From the NCBI GenBank assembly GCA_947561715.1, contig OX387198.1, forward strand, positions 14,260,001 through 14,324,000: a DNA stretch of 64,000 nt, read 5' to 3'. This DNA comes from Ascidia mentula. Its lineage: Eukaryota > Chordata > Ascidiacea > Phlebobranchia > Ascidiidae. The notes beneath the pieces are model-generated. The model ran no database searches, was not told the DNA's origin, and was given only the letters and a program-made list of their open reading frames with translations. Numbering within the stretch: position 1 is the stretch's first letter; each line of letters starts with the position of its first letter. Shown here one piece after another: positions 1 to 10,400 of this stretch. The position numbers were made by a program, and so were the translations under genes.

Positions 1-559
1 CCCTGGTTAATGCTGGTGAAACATTTTTGAAGGAGCATTTCTAGTTACTCTCGAGTCTTCAAAGACATTAATTTGCGCACGTGCCACCTCCAGTATTCTA
101 TGGAATAGCCACTAAAATAATAAATGCCGCAGGATATTTGTGTTATGGTAGAATGAAAACACTTCTTAAATGGGCAACTGACTTGCTATCCGTGCGACAC
201 ATGGGCGGGTTCTAATATGGATTATATTAGTACATTTGACTAACAAAAACCCATAAGAGTGTATGGAACCCCATTAAAAGTTTTTTTGAGCAGAAAATAA
301 TTTTTTACCGGTAAAGGTACTCCATCAGGAAACAGGCTCAATTAACCACAATTAATGAATACTGTAGCATACACTGAGCCGGAAGAAGTTAAATGTCTTG
401 TCGTGGAGTGCATACGCTTTTTAATCGTTGATCAACTCGGAAAATGTTACATTTTTTCTTCAACGAATTTTGTTTTGCGGCGCAGGAGATTTAAAAAATC
501 TAAGCTAAAATGAATTGAAAAAATCATTGTCAAACTGGTTATATGCACAAAGAGAGGGG
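1..559. repeat. Duplicated intergenic flank of the receptor units
   Basis: No gene is seen. From about 193 onward the sequence is nearly the same as 47141-47490, and parts recur at 25680-26880, 32530-32960 and 46280-46440. In those places it lies upstream (5') of receptor copies, so this is repeated receptor-unit flank that now abuts the relic exon 5 of pseudogene E1. Confidence 0.7.
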
Positions 560-1140
560 CCCTTGACAGGTGTCAACAAGCATTACTGTCAGGACGGCCG
601 TGACAGCAACGGACTTCCTCTTTGGTATGAACGCAGGTCGTATTGCTTGGGATAATAACGTTGTTACATACATCGTGCATGTCAAAACGGTTGCACATTT
701 CACACAACGTGAATCGCAGATTTTAAAAATATTAAAAACTGTGTCGACCTAGCATTGCTTTACTGAATGATATCGATGCTATGTTGAATGTTTCTTTGCT
801 AAGCAAATTATACTCGTCACTTTTTGTCTGGGCATCGATAATGTAGTGTCAGACTTATAATTTTGCAACAATTACGCTGAAAAGATAATGCGTAGACGAT
901 TCACACCAGCATACAAAGTTACCTGACATATCCGTTTTTCCTGTAATAGCACAAATCAGTTTTATCGTCACAATCAGAAACGCCACATCACAAAAACATA
1001 AAAGAATCTCTATTATCTAAGGTTGAACGTTTCCAGCAAATAGGAGATAAAAAATGTGATGAACATCAACCATCGCCAAAGTCTTTTTTTGCACGATAAG
1101 ATTCATTTTAAAAACTGTTAATGGGACAGAGTGTAACGTT
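560..1140 (-). pseudogene. LDLa-receptor relic E1 (exons 5, 4 and 3)
   Basis: Three short blocks in minus orientation match exons 5, 4 and 3 of the intact receptor A, in gene order. Block 560-690 translates on the minus strand to a diverged form of the start of exon 5 (pattern C-N-x-F-D-x-H-x-V-C, then CVQTKEEV). Block 760-870 keeps the exon 4 pattern of a serine-aspartate acidic LDLa end. Block 920-1130 keeps parts of exon 3, including the region that reads CDG/SHF in A. Frameshifts and stops remove coding capacity, and no 7TM part is present. The neighbouring upstream-type flank (1-559) lies where exon 6 should follow, so the 3' part of the gene was deleted. The same relic, duplicated as part of a larger block, lies at 47490-48075. 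Confidence 0.7.
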
Positions 1141-1199
1141 TATCTTCCTCAAGGCTCGTAGGACCTGCTGAAAACCAGTAGTACCTTTTTTAAAAACGT

Positions 1200-2015
1200 A
1201 AAACTAACCGGTAGTGTTCACACAACGAGTCCCTCACGCTACTGCCACGCATACATTGTTTGAGGTTACCACACCCAAAAGCGGTCATAGAAAACATATT
1301 AGCGGACGCTGTAGGCGGTAAAGAGATCGCTGACACCGAATCCTTGCAACGTTTTGTTCAAGCTGGAGATGCCTGTCTCCTGCAACTCTTGTTGGTTGTT
1401 GCTGCAAATGTAAATGACCCCAAAATAATTTACGTCAACTTCTCCAAAAATTTGAATAATTTGTCGATTACTTTGGCACTTCCCTCGACAAAAACATCAC
1501 TTCGAGATCCTCTAGAGTCCCCACGCAACCTGAAACTGCAACTTCCTTAAGGGGGGAATGAAAACTGATTCCAAAATTCTTACACAACGGCACGAGTAAT
1601 ACCTGGTTTAGGTAAAAAGGGCAACTTCCCAGTGTGATGTCACTCTATTTAACAATGCATGAGTTGGCCTGAAGGAAATTCAGACCTAAAATACCTTCTT
1701 CGGAAAGCTGGAGGGATATTAAAACGTGTAATTCACCCTGCACCCCGGCAACTCGCATGAGTAGTTGTACCGAGTCCAATAATGATATGAGGCCGCCCCC
1801 AGTGCCAAAAATTTTTTGCTGAGTGTGTATTGTGCTTTGATTTTGGTGCGGCACGCGGTCAAACAGAGATTTGGAAATTATTGTCACTGAAAAACCTATA
1901 TCAATAGTATTCACACAGTGTGCCTCACGTTAGTGCCGCGTATACATTGTTTGAGGTCACCCCACCCAGAAGCGGTCACAGAAAACATATTAGCGGACGC
2001 TGGAGGCGGTAAAGA
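1200..2015 (-). pseudogene. Degraded Ty3/gypsy gag-protease relic, copy 1
   Basis: The minus frame 1645-1914 reads like a retropepsin: an ST-less active-site region (TIDIGFSVTIISKSLFDRVP) followed about 60 residues later by the ILGLNFL motif typical of gypsy proteases. A block of about 85 bp (minus-strand reading ANMFSVTASGCGDL) occurs twice, at 1250-1310 and 1925-2015. Relative to the paralogous block at 48150-49590, about 0.8 kb covering the reverse-transcriptase part is missing here. The aspartate motif is altered (D-I-G rather than D-T/S-G), in contrast to copy 2 (D-T-G). No LTRs were recognised. Confidence 0.6.
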
Positions 2016-2390
2016 GATCGCGATGGAAAAATATGTAACAAGAGCACATCGTGCACTGTTTGTTGGTGTGAAGTATTTCGTTACAGAATAGTAGCGGTAA
2101 AAGTAAAAGTTTGTATTATACGTCAGAAACTTTTAAATTTTACTTTAAAAACCAAATTCATTACACACACGCCGTAACGTATTTTGAAGTCCAATAAACG
2201 ACATGGGAAACGCATGAGCAACATGCAGGCAAAATACATCTAATCCGAAGAAAATCATGTATGTAATTTCCAGATTAGTCTAAGGTCGGTTTCGACAGTT
2301 TCGTAACGCAAACTAACAAAGCTGGTAGCAGATAAAAAAAAGCAAGCGTGTTGAGGCAAGCGACCAGGCAGCGAGATTATAGTTGTGTTG

Positions 2391-2831
2391 TAGTGATGTG
2401 TTGCGCCGGATCCGGGTACCCGGACCCGGCCGGATATTGACCAATTTTCAATACCCGGACCCGGCCGGATAATACACTTAATTTTACCGGATAGTTGGGA
2501 AAGCATTTTTGTCCTAAAAGCGGACAAACATTTCGCAAATTACTCGTTTTTGGGACCCAGTCTGTTATACTCGCCGACGTAAGATTTTTCTGTTATTTGT
2601 TATTAAGGTCTTTCGTGACGTGTTATACCATATTAATAAATGCCCACGTTTATTTGTTCCACTCATGAGAGGCTAACCTTAACATAGCATTCTGTTTGGC
2701 AATCAAACATTATTGCCATAATAAACGAATCGGCGTCAACAAACTGCCGGATCCAAATTATCCGGCCGGATTTGATTGACAACTATCCGGATCCGGCCGG
2801 GCCGGATAATTTGGAACCGGGAACATCACTA
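2391..2831. mobile_element. GC-rich hAT-type MITE
   Basis: The ends form an inverted repeat (TAGTGATGT at the left, its complement ending CATCACTA at the right). The element is flanked by an 8-bp direct repeat ttgtgttg at 2383-2390 and 2832-2839, the target-duplication length of hAT transposons. The paralogous block has the empty site with a single ttgtgttg at 49951-49958. The 441-bp interior has no transposase frame and is unusually rich in CCGG/GGCC words (for example ccggatccgg, cccggccgga) in otherwise AT-rich DNA. Confidence 0.85.
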
Positions 2832-2902
2832 TTGTGTTGTAAACCAGTCAAGACATTGAGGTAATAAAGCTGTATACGAAACTTGCGCAACCAAACTAAC
2901 CA

Positions 2903-3486
2903 GGTACAAAAATCAAACTAAACGTAAATACTTCTTTATAAGACACAAATAATGTCAACGTTAACGACAAACAACTTCAAACTTAACACATATACTTCCT
3001 TATGACGTAAAAGCCGCATCACGATAAACAATAAATAAATTTCAACTAAGCGTAAACAACCTATTTAGGGCACTTTTTTAGGGGTAATCAAGCTTAATAA
3101 GTAACTTACGTAATCGAGCTGATCGGTATAAACCTGCGTAAACAACTCCATATAAGGAGTCACCAACTTCGGGATAAACAATAAACAAGATATCATCGGG
3201 TGCGAAAGATGTAAACAGGTTCAAGGTACAAATAAAAAACAGTGGCAAACCGCAGTTTAAATTAAAGCTGAATTCAAAACCAATCGAAATTCGTCGTTTT
3301 CGCGTGTCGAACATACTTCCCTGTGATAACCTGAACTCGTTCTATTCTCACGCTTTGTCGTTTTATAAGGAGTCATACTTTATTAAATAAAAGACGTTTG
3401 CAAACTCGAACTGGCCAAAGAAATGCACGGTTTCCACAATGTTTGCTTTCAACCTCTTACAACAGCTTTTTGCGCCTGTACAAATT
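2903..3486. repeat. Direct repeat flanking the 333-bp array, left copy
   Basis: About 580 bp here recur at about 4597-5161 in the same orientation, bracketing 1.1 kb of satellite-like DNA. The paralogous arm has only one such copy (about 50026-50450, itself with a deletion). Either a tandem duplication, or an LTR-like pair of which the other arm kept one copy. No TG/CA ends, primer site or coding frame is seen, so the nature is undecided. Confidence 0.6.
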
Positions 3487-3727
3487 TACCAAAGAGACGC
3501 TAGTCGACAAAACTTTTTTTCCAGTCGACAAAACTTCAAACGCACATAACTCTGCTGTTTCTCAATGGATTCCAATAATTTTTTTGGCAAGATTCATATA
3601 TTGACACAAAATTTATGGAAATGTAAAAAGAAATATTAATTTCGAACGAATTTTGTAACGTATATTAATATGCATGGTCATAAATCCGCTATAACTTTTT
3701 TCATAGGTCGACAGGAAAGATAATTCT

Positions 3728-4596
3728 ACCACTGTTGGAAAGCTCTTTAAAATCCCTTTACAGCGATACCTAACTTGTGCGCGATTTCTTGGGGGAAATA
3801 TGTTTACCGACCGAATATTAAATATTACCGTCATAACAAAAATCAGTCTTTTGCTTGTAACTTTGGCTACAGTTCAATAGGGAAGACAATTCTACTACCA
3901 TGGCAAAGCTTGCACAAATACCTTTCCAACGACACCAAACTTGTCTTCTCATTCACGGGGGCTATATGTTTACCGGGCGAATATTGTTCATAACCTCGCC
4001 CCCACAAAAACAGTTTTTCGCTCATAACTTTTTTTCTAGCCACAGCAGGAAAAATAATTTCACCACCATTGCAAAGCTCATTGAAAAACCTTTCCAACGA
4101 TACCAAACTTGTCTTCTCATTAGTGGGGGAAATATGTTTACCGACCGAATATTAATTATGACCGTCATAAAAAAATCAATCTTTCACTTGTAACTTTGGC
4201 TACAGTTCGACAGGAAAGACAATTCTACTACCATTGCAAAGCTTACACAAATACCTTTCCAACGACACCAAACTTGTCTTTTCATTCGTGGGGGAAATAT
4301 GTTTACCGGGCGAATATTGTTCATAACCTCGCCCCCACAAAAACAGTTTTTCGCTCATAACTTTTTTTCTAGCCACAGCAGGAAAAATAATTTCACCACC
4401 ATTGCAAAGCTCATTGAAATACCTTTCCAACGATACCAAACTTGTCTTCTCATTAGTGGGGGAAATATGTTTACCGACCGAATATTAATTATGACCGTCA
4501 TAAAAAAATCAATCTTTCACTTGTAACTTTGACTACAGTTCGACAGGAAAGACAATTCTACTACCATTGCAAAGCTTACACAAATACCTTTCCAAC
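3728..4596. repeat. Dimeric tandem repeat (about 166-bp monomers, 333-bp dimer)
   Basis: Monomers beginning near ccattgcaaagct start at about 3728 (diverged), 3898, 4066, 4231, 4399 and 4564, with spacings of 170, 168, 165, 168 and 165 bp. Alternate monomers are most alike: one type carries accgggcgaatattg, the other accgaccgaatatta. The higher-order period is therefore about 333 bp, and dimers at 4142 and 4475 are nearly identical. The array is absent from the paralogous arm around 50400. No gene is supported; short frames on both strands repeat with the array. Confidence 0.85.
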
Positions 4597-5903
4597 AAAA
4601 ATCAAATTAAACATAAACACTTCTTTATAAGACACAAATAATGTCAAAGTTAACGACAAACAACTTCAAACTAAACGCAAATACTTCCTTATGACGTATA
4701 ACCCCATCAGGATAAACAATAAATAAATTTCAACTAAGCGTAAACAACCTATTTATGGCACTTAGGTAATCAAGCTTTATAAGCAACTTACGTAATCGAG
4801 CTGATCGGTAAAAACCTGCGTAAACAGCTCCATATAAGGTGTCACCATCTAGGGCTAAACAATCAACAAGACATTATCAGGTGCGAAAGATTTAAACAGG
4901 TTCAAGGTACAAATAAACAACAGTGGCAAACCGCAGCTTAAATTTAAGCTGAATTCAAAACCAATGAAAATTCGTCGTTTTCGCGTGTCGAACATACTTC
5001 GTGCGATAACCTGAACTCTTTCTATTCTCACGCTTTGTCGTTTTATAACGAGTCATACTTTATTAAATAAAAGACAAACTCGAACTGGCCAAAGAAATGC
5101 ACGGTTTCCACACTGTTTGCTTTCAATCTCTTGCAACATCTTTTTGCGCCAGTACAAATTTGCATGTTTAAGAGGTGTTTGATAAATATTGAACCCAGCT
5201 ATAAACAGAGAGTATGTGTCAGCAAACAACTGATTAGTAGCGGTCACGTAACAAGCCGCGAAAAGTGTTTGGTAAAAAAGTCGTAGCACTTTTACTTTTG
5301 ACGTTCCAACAGTCAACTAAAAAAGCAGAAAAGAATTTGCACTTAATTTTCAGTTTCCATTCGCCAATTTCACATTCATTCGAATTGAACTTTAAGAAAT
5401 TCATTCGAGCAAATTTCAAAAAGTCATCTTTACCTTAGTCGGTTTCTACCTCATCACGAAAAATATCAAGTAAATTTATATGCCGCCCCGGAGGCAATAA
5501 CTTTCAATTACCAAACAATAAGTCGATTTCTAGGTATGATTGCTCTGTAAACACATGGTGAACTTGGGAGAATAAACGGTTTTAAACGTGTCCGAATAAA
5601 TGAACATAGTAGGAAACATTGTCAGGAGTTTGCTAAAAACTCGCATCACATCTTCAAACGTGCAGTCTGCACCTGTCTGATGTGTAAGTTCAAAAAATTC
5701 TTTCCCACTGTGTGAAGGCGTTCAAAATTGGTGGTTCAATTCAGTTTGTTTTACAACTGTTTAATACTAAATTAAAAATAATTACACAGATTGCAATACT
5801 TAAATTCTAAGTAGAGTAGGTATACAAGCGACAACAAAGAACAATACGGACCCAATGCAAAATTTGTACAATACTGCAAACATTATCAAGATAAAGTTTA
5901 GTG
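4597..5903. other. Intergenic spacer with right-hand direct repeat
   Basis: 4597-5161 repeats 2903-3486. From 5162 to 5903 the sequence is collinear with 50440-51188. Within it, 5470-5625 has a third relative at 26880-27035, where it forms the foreign tail of receptor copy C. No gene is seen. Confidence 0.6.
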
Positions 5904-6769
5904 TCAACGGAGGTAACAACTTTTTTTTGAAATAAATATTCTAGTATGAAAGAAACTGTAGTAACTGTTGTTTCCAGCTACACAGGAGCTAAAGGTTTGA
6001 TCGCATTCGCAAGTTGCTCTTGGTAAATCACTTCCATCTACAAACAGAAATAGTTTTCTGTTTCACGTGTGTCTTTAATTTTAGATGTAACTGGTTTAAT
6101 AAATGCAGTTCTTACAACAAATTGTGTGTTTGTCGGAACACGTTGTCTTGTAACTGGTCCTAAAAGCCAACTCGGAATTTCAATTTGTGGCATTGCAACT
6201 CATCGCAATTTCTTGCAAACAAAGGTCGTGGTCTTTGCAACATCTAAATATACAAGAAAAGTTATGTCGAAGCGATAGATGGAGGAAAGAGAGTTTACCC
6301 ATCAACTCGATCCACAACTTTTCCCCCTCCTCCCCATCCGCACCAGCATCCGTAAGAGATGTATCTTCCTCCAGATCCTAAAGTGTTTCCTAAGTTTGGA
6401 GTCAAACCGCGATGACACGCGATTGAAAACCCGAGATTGTATACAGGGATGTTGGTGGAGGTGTAATCACCCTCATCCTCGACAATTATCAGATCTTCCC
6501 ATTCATCGGAGCCTGGCCAATTGATAAACTCCATCTGATCAAAATTGATGTAAATCTGAGTGATTCGCACATATACTGCCAATAATAATTGCTAATTTCT
6601 GTTCCGTTGATTATTTTATTTTATTTTCCTACTAACCATTTTCCTGTTTTTATCTCCACAAATTCCTAGTACTTACGTCTCGATCAAGTCGGTTGGTTTT
6701 GGGCAAGCTGAAAGCATTCAGGCAAGTGCAGGTGATGACAAAAGTCATAATCAACTCATAAATTAACAT
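5904..6769 (-). pseudogene. Secreted phospholipase A2, copy 1, nonsense-mutated
   Basis: Four exons on the minus strand match copy 2 (51189-52076): 6677-6769, 6299-6591, 6116-6243 and 5904-6037, phases 0, 2 and 1, 648 nt in all. Exon 1 encodes a signal peptide (start MLIYELIMTFVITC). Exon 2 ends with the calcium loop YGCWCGWGGGGK, exon 3 opens with the catalytic CCKDHDLC, and exon 4 has CECD. In exon 3 a tryptophan codon of copy 2 (TGG) is TGA here (plus positions 6180-6182). The reading frame therefore stops about 20 residues after the catalytic His-Asp pair, before the C-terminal cysteines. Splice sites are otherwise kept, so the loss looks recent. An alternative is a sequencing error at this one base. 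Confidence 0.8.
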
Positions 6770-7401
6770 TGTGCTTGTTGTACTTACGTTGTAACACGGA
6801 TAATTTGTTCACAACTATGAGCTACAGCTGTACACGAAATGCACAACGATGTTATTTTCAATGACAACAAAATAACTATATCATACAATACGTGTCATTG
6901 TGACACAAATATTTTTTTAATCTTACTACATACGATGCACTAGTGCAAACCTTGCACAATAACTTATCTATAAAAAGATTTTTTAAACTATGTCACTAAA
7001 TTACTTGTTGAATTCCTAATTAAACGTTCCTTCTAACAAACTTTTGCCATTGCGCTCACTGTTTTTTTGTAAATGGTTTATGTTTATTCATGCAGTCGCC
7101 AAATGTACCACGATGACATACGATTGAATCAAAACATTTCCTAAAACGTGCTGGTAATCCTATATATGGCAACAGTAAACAACTTCCCGCTTTTTTATTT
7201 TGTTAGGTTGCTTGTAATTATGGGCTACAAGTTTAACGCAGCCAAGATGATCCTCCTACATATACGAACCTTTATTTCAAAACCTTACTGTCGCTTTGCA
7301 ATTCATTGCCATTATGTTAAACTGCACTGGACTGCTCGAATTGCTAAACGTGACATTTTAACATAAATGCTTGATTGAGTAAACCTCGAGTAAAGCGATT
7401 T
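6770..7401. other. Intergenic spacer between PLA2 copy 1 and receptor A
   Basis: AT-rich sequence with no convincing gene. It is collinear with 52077-52640 up to 7334. A minus-strand AATAAA (plus 7271-7276) lies about 125 nt beyond the stop codon of receptor A and is a candidate poly(A) signal for it. Confidence 0.5.
7271..7276 (-). terminator. Candidate poly(A) signal of receptor A
   Basis: AATAAA on the minus strand about 125 nt downstream of the receptor A stop codon. No other canonical hexamer was noticed closer. It lies inside the segmental duplication arm, so the duplicated block may have supplied it. Confidence 0.4.
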
Positions 7402-10400
7402 TTACACAGCGCTTTCTGACTGAAGCACAGTGCGGTGGGTTTGTTGATTGGAATCTTTAGTAGAGCGTACTTTTAAACCACGAAGTTTGTTATACAGCAA
7501 CTTCGGAGCATTCGAATAGATCAGGGGATTCAGAGAGCTGTTGATGGGGAGAAGGATGATTGCTGACAAAGCGTAGATCACCGGAGGTAAAGCCATTCCA
7601 CCGAAGTTCATAAAAGCCATGACTGATATTGGAACCCAACAGAGGAAATCAGTGACGATTAGACGAAGAATCCTTTTCTGCATCTCTAATTGGAAATAAC
7701 AAATATGATCATATTTTATCTTCGTTGGTTTTGCAAACATAATACAACCTTTGTTTTGCTGTTCCGCCCTTCCTTGTTTACTTTTCTGGTTTACTTTCCT
7801 GGCACTGGCAGATGATTTCCTGTAAATCCAAATGTATGAAACCGCCACAAACATGAATGCTACAAAGTTGAGTGTGATGATGGAAATTGAATATCCCCAT
7901 GCTTTGTCGTTTGGTGTTACGTAAAGTTTGCTGATGCAGACGCTGTTGGTGCTGTAGTATCTAGAAACGTTGTAAATGTTTGCACATTTTTTTCTCAAGT
8001 AGATGCATATACTTGCCCTATGTATCCTGAAATTTCAAACATATCTGTGTAATGGTAGTGCGCAAGGATTTGCGGAAAATCATTCCAAGAATTTGCGTTT
8101 CGCAGACGCATTACGATACTGCTTAATGCTTCCGGATTATAACCAGTGTTGTTATGTTTTAATGTAACAAATCGCTCCATGAAGGATTTCATATCTAAGA
8201 AATCAAATGTTCGTTTTAAAAAATATAAGCAGCCTAGTGTTTATGAATCCAATGCTGTCAAATGTGACTGGACATGTTTATGCATAAACAGAAAATATAG
8301 CGAGACAAACCTAAAAAATTATTGTACTTAAACAAAATCCTAAAACATGTTACTGAAATTTCCTGAATACATGAAATTTACTTTCAAACTCCACAGCAGC
8401 GTTGTCGAAAAATGGATTTTCTTTCATCCAAGCTTTCGTTTCAAAAAAATGATCAAATTCCGATGAAAGTGCAAAAACGGCAATGAAAATTGAAAGCAGC
8501 CAAGAGACGACAATGCAAAGAACAACGGTCGCCAAACGAGGTTTCCTCGATGCAAGGAAAGGCTGAACAGAATATTGGGTTAAAATAAAATTTGGAAGCT
8601 ATGTGACAAAACTTACGTTTGCTACAGAATACAAGCGAAATACTGTCAACAGAACCATTGTAAACACAGACGTTTCGCTTGAAAGAATTACTAAAACGCC
8701 CATTGCACTGCAGTTCAGACTCGACCTCCATGCAAGATCATTGGCACAATAACTCCCGGAATACCGGACACCAGCAGCACCAAGCATCAGGAGATAAATT
8801 CCCATGAGAAAGTCGGATATTGACAAGTTAAGAACAAGAAGGTGATTAGTTCGAAATGCAGCTGATGGTGTGTTTTCACCTGCCAATGTCTTTGTCTCTG
8901 AAATCATCACAACCTGTCAAATAATAAATGTTTCATTATCTTTGCACATCATATTTTCAGGCCTGAATTTAAGCATCTACCAACCAAATTTCCAATTAGA
9001 GCCAGAAAAGCCATGATCCATACGAGGGCTCGTAGAAATGGGTTTGCGATCAGCTCGTATCGTGATGAAAATATATTTTCGTCAGTACCTTTAGATAGAG
9101 TTGGACATTCATCACTCCAGTCAGAGCAATCGCCGACACCGTTAAATTTCTGATGGAAAGTGTGTTATTATATTTGGTTTATTTGTAAAATGGAAAATGA
9201 ACAAACTTTTTTCTTTTCAACAAACAATGGGTTTTGATTTTCGCAATAAAACCTTCCGTCTTGTGTGCAGTTCATTTCGTCACTTTGGTCGTCACAGTTG
9301 ATGTTGAAATCGCACACTTCATTCTTACCGATAGAAATCTGAATTACAATAAAACAAAAATTGCGATAACGTTAGAAATCTAAAAGCGATGTAACTACCC
9401 AAAATTGGATAAACTCTACCCAAAATCAACCAATCATATAATTTATTATCAATTCGGCTAGTCAAGATTCTTACCTTAGCTCCGTTCAATGCCGAACATT
9501 TCACTCTTTCTTGTTTCGTGCAATATTCTGAGTATTCGTCACTTCCGTCATGACAATCCACAAAACCGTCACAAAATATCGACTCAGGAATTTGGAAATA
9601 AAATGCGTTAGTTGTTTTGCAATACGCCAGGTTGCAAAGATAATTGCTTTCATCCCAATAAAAACTTTTATGACTGTTTGGGTCATACAGGTAAGTACAG
9701 TCGAGATTATTATCACAGACCAGGTTACTGCTGATATTCCCAAAGTAGTACTAAGATAATAAAAATTTAATCAATAATCAACATAATTTTTATTTTTCTA
9801 AAATTTATCCATACCCCGTGCAAATCGGAATAATACGAGCACGTCCAATCAAGTGCAATCTGACCTGTTAGATGTTGACAATCTGTGGAATTGGTTGCGT
9901 TTTGCCTAAACATTAATAGCGTTGGTGATTCATTCTCTGTTTTTTTTTCAACCCAATGTGAGAAAACATTTTTAGACGTCGTCACATCTTCATACTAAAC
10001 TTGCTTTATTGCTAGCTTGAACAGTACTTACGCCTTTCTTTCACATCCTGTTATCGTTGTCGATTGACAAAGGCATTCATCACTCAGATCAGGACAATCA
10101 ATTACGTTATCACAAACTTGTGACCTCGAAATTATCGTTTGGTCATTTATGCACTGGAAGCATAAGGTGTTGTTGAAGGTCACCGAAGAGAATACGCGTA
10201 TGTCCCTGTGCAAACTGATTGTAGTTTATGACAGTCACAAAATGCAGCAACACGTACCTCGGATCGTCCATAAAATCATGTCTAACCGAAGAATAACACA
10301 AGTCACTTCCATCATCACAATCGTAAACTTGGTCCCATAAGAGCTGCTGTGGTAAGTTACACACGACACCGTTTCTAACACATTTGAAACCATGTCCTGC

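Larger units (their letters stand above)
193..7334. repeat. Segmental duplication, arm 1
   Basis: This arm is collinear with 47141-52640. It holds receptor relic E1, a gypsy relic, AT-rich spacer and a phospholipase A2 gene. Arm 1 is longer (7.1 kb against 5.5 kb) because it contains a hAT MITE (2391-2831) and an extra block of about 1.7 kb (about 2903-4596). Arm 2 instead keeps about 0.8 kb of reverse-transcriptase sequence lost here. Homology ends sharply after the shared string aaactgcactggact, about 70 bp from the stop codon of receptor A. Confidence 0.85.

Noticed and set aside
6069..6524. Plus-strand frames over the phospholipase A2 locus, also 51354-51809
   Set aside because: They are antisense to the PLA2 exons, which have matching splice phases and catalytic motifs.
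7148..7366. 72-codon plus frame, repeated at 52455
   Set aside because: It belongs to the duplicated spacer; the second copy continues into unrelated sequence and there is no functional signature.
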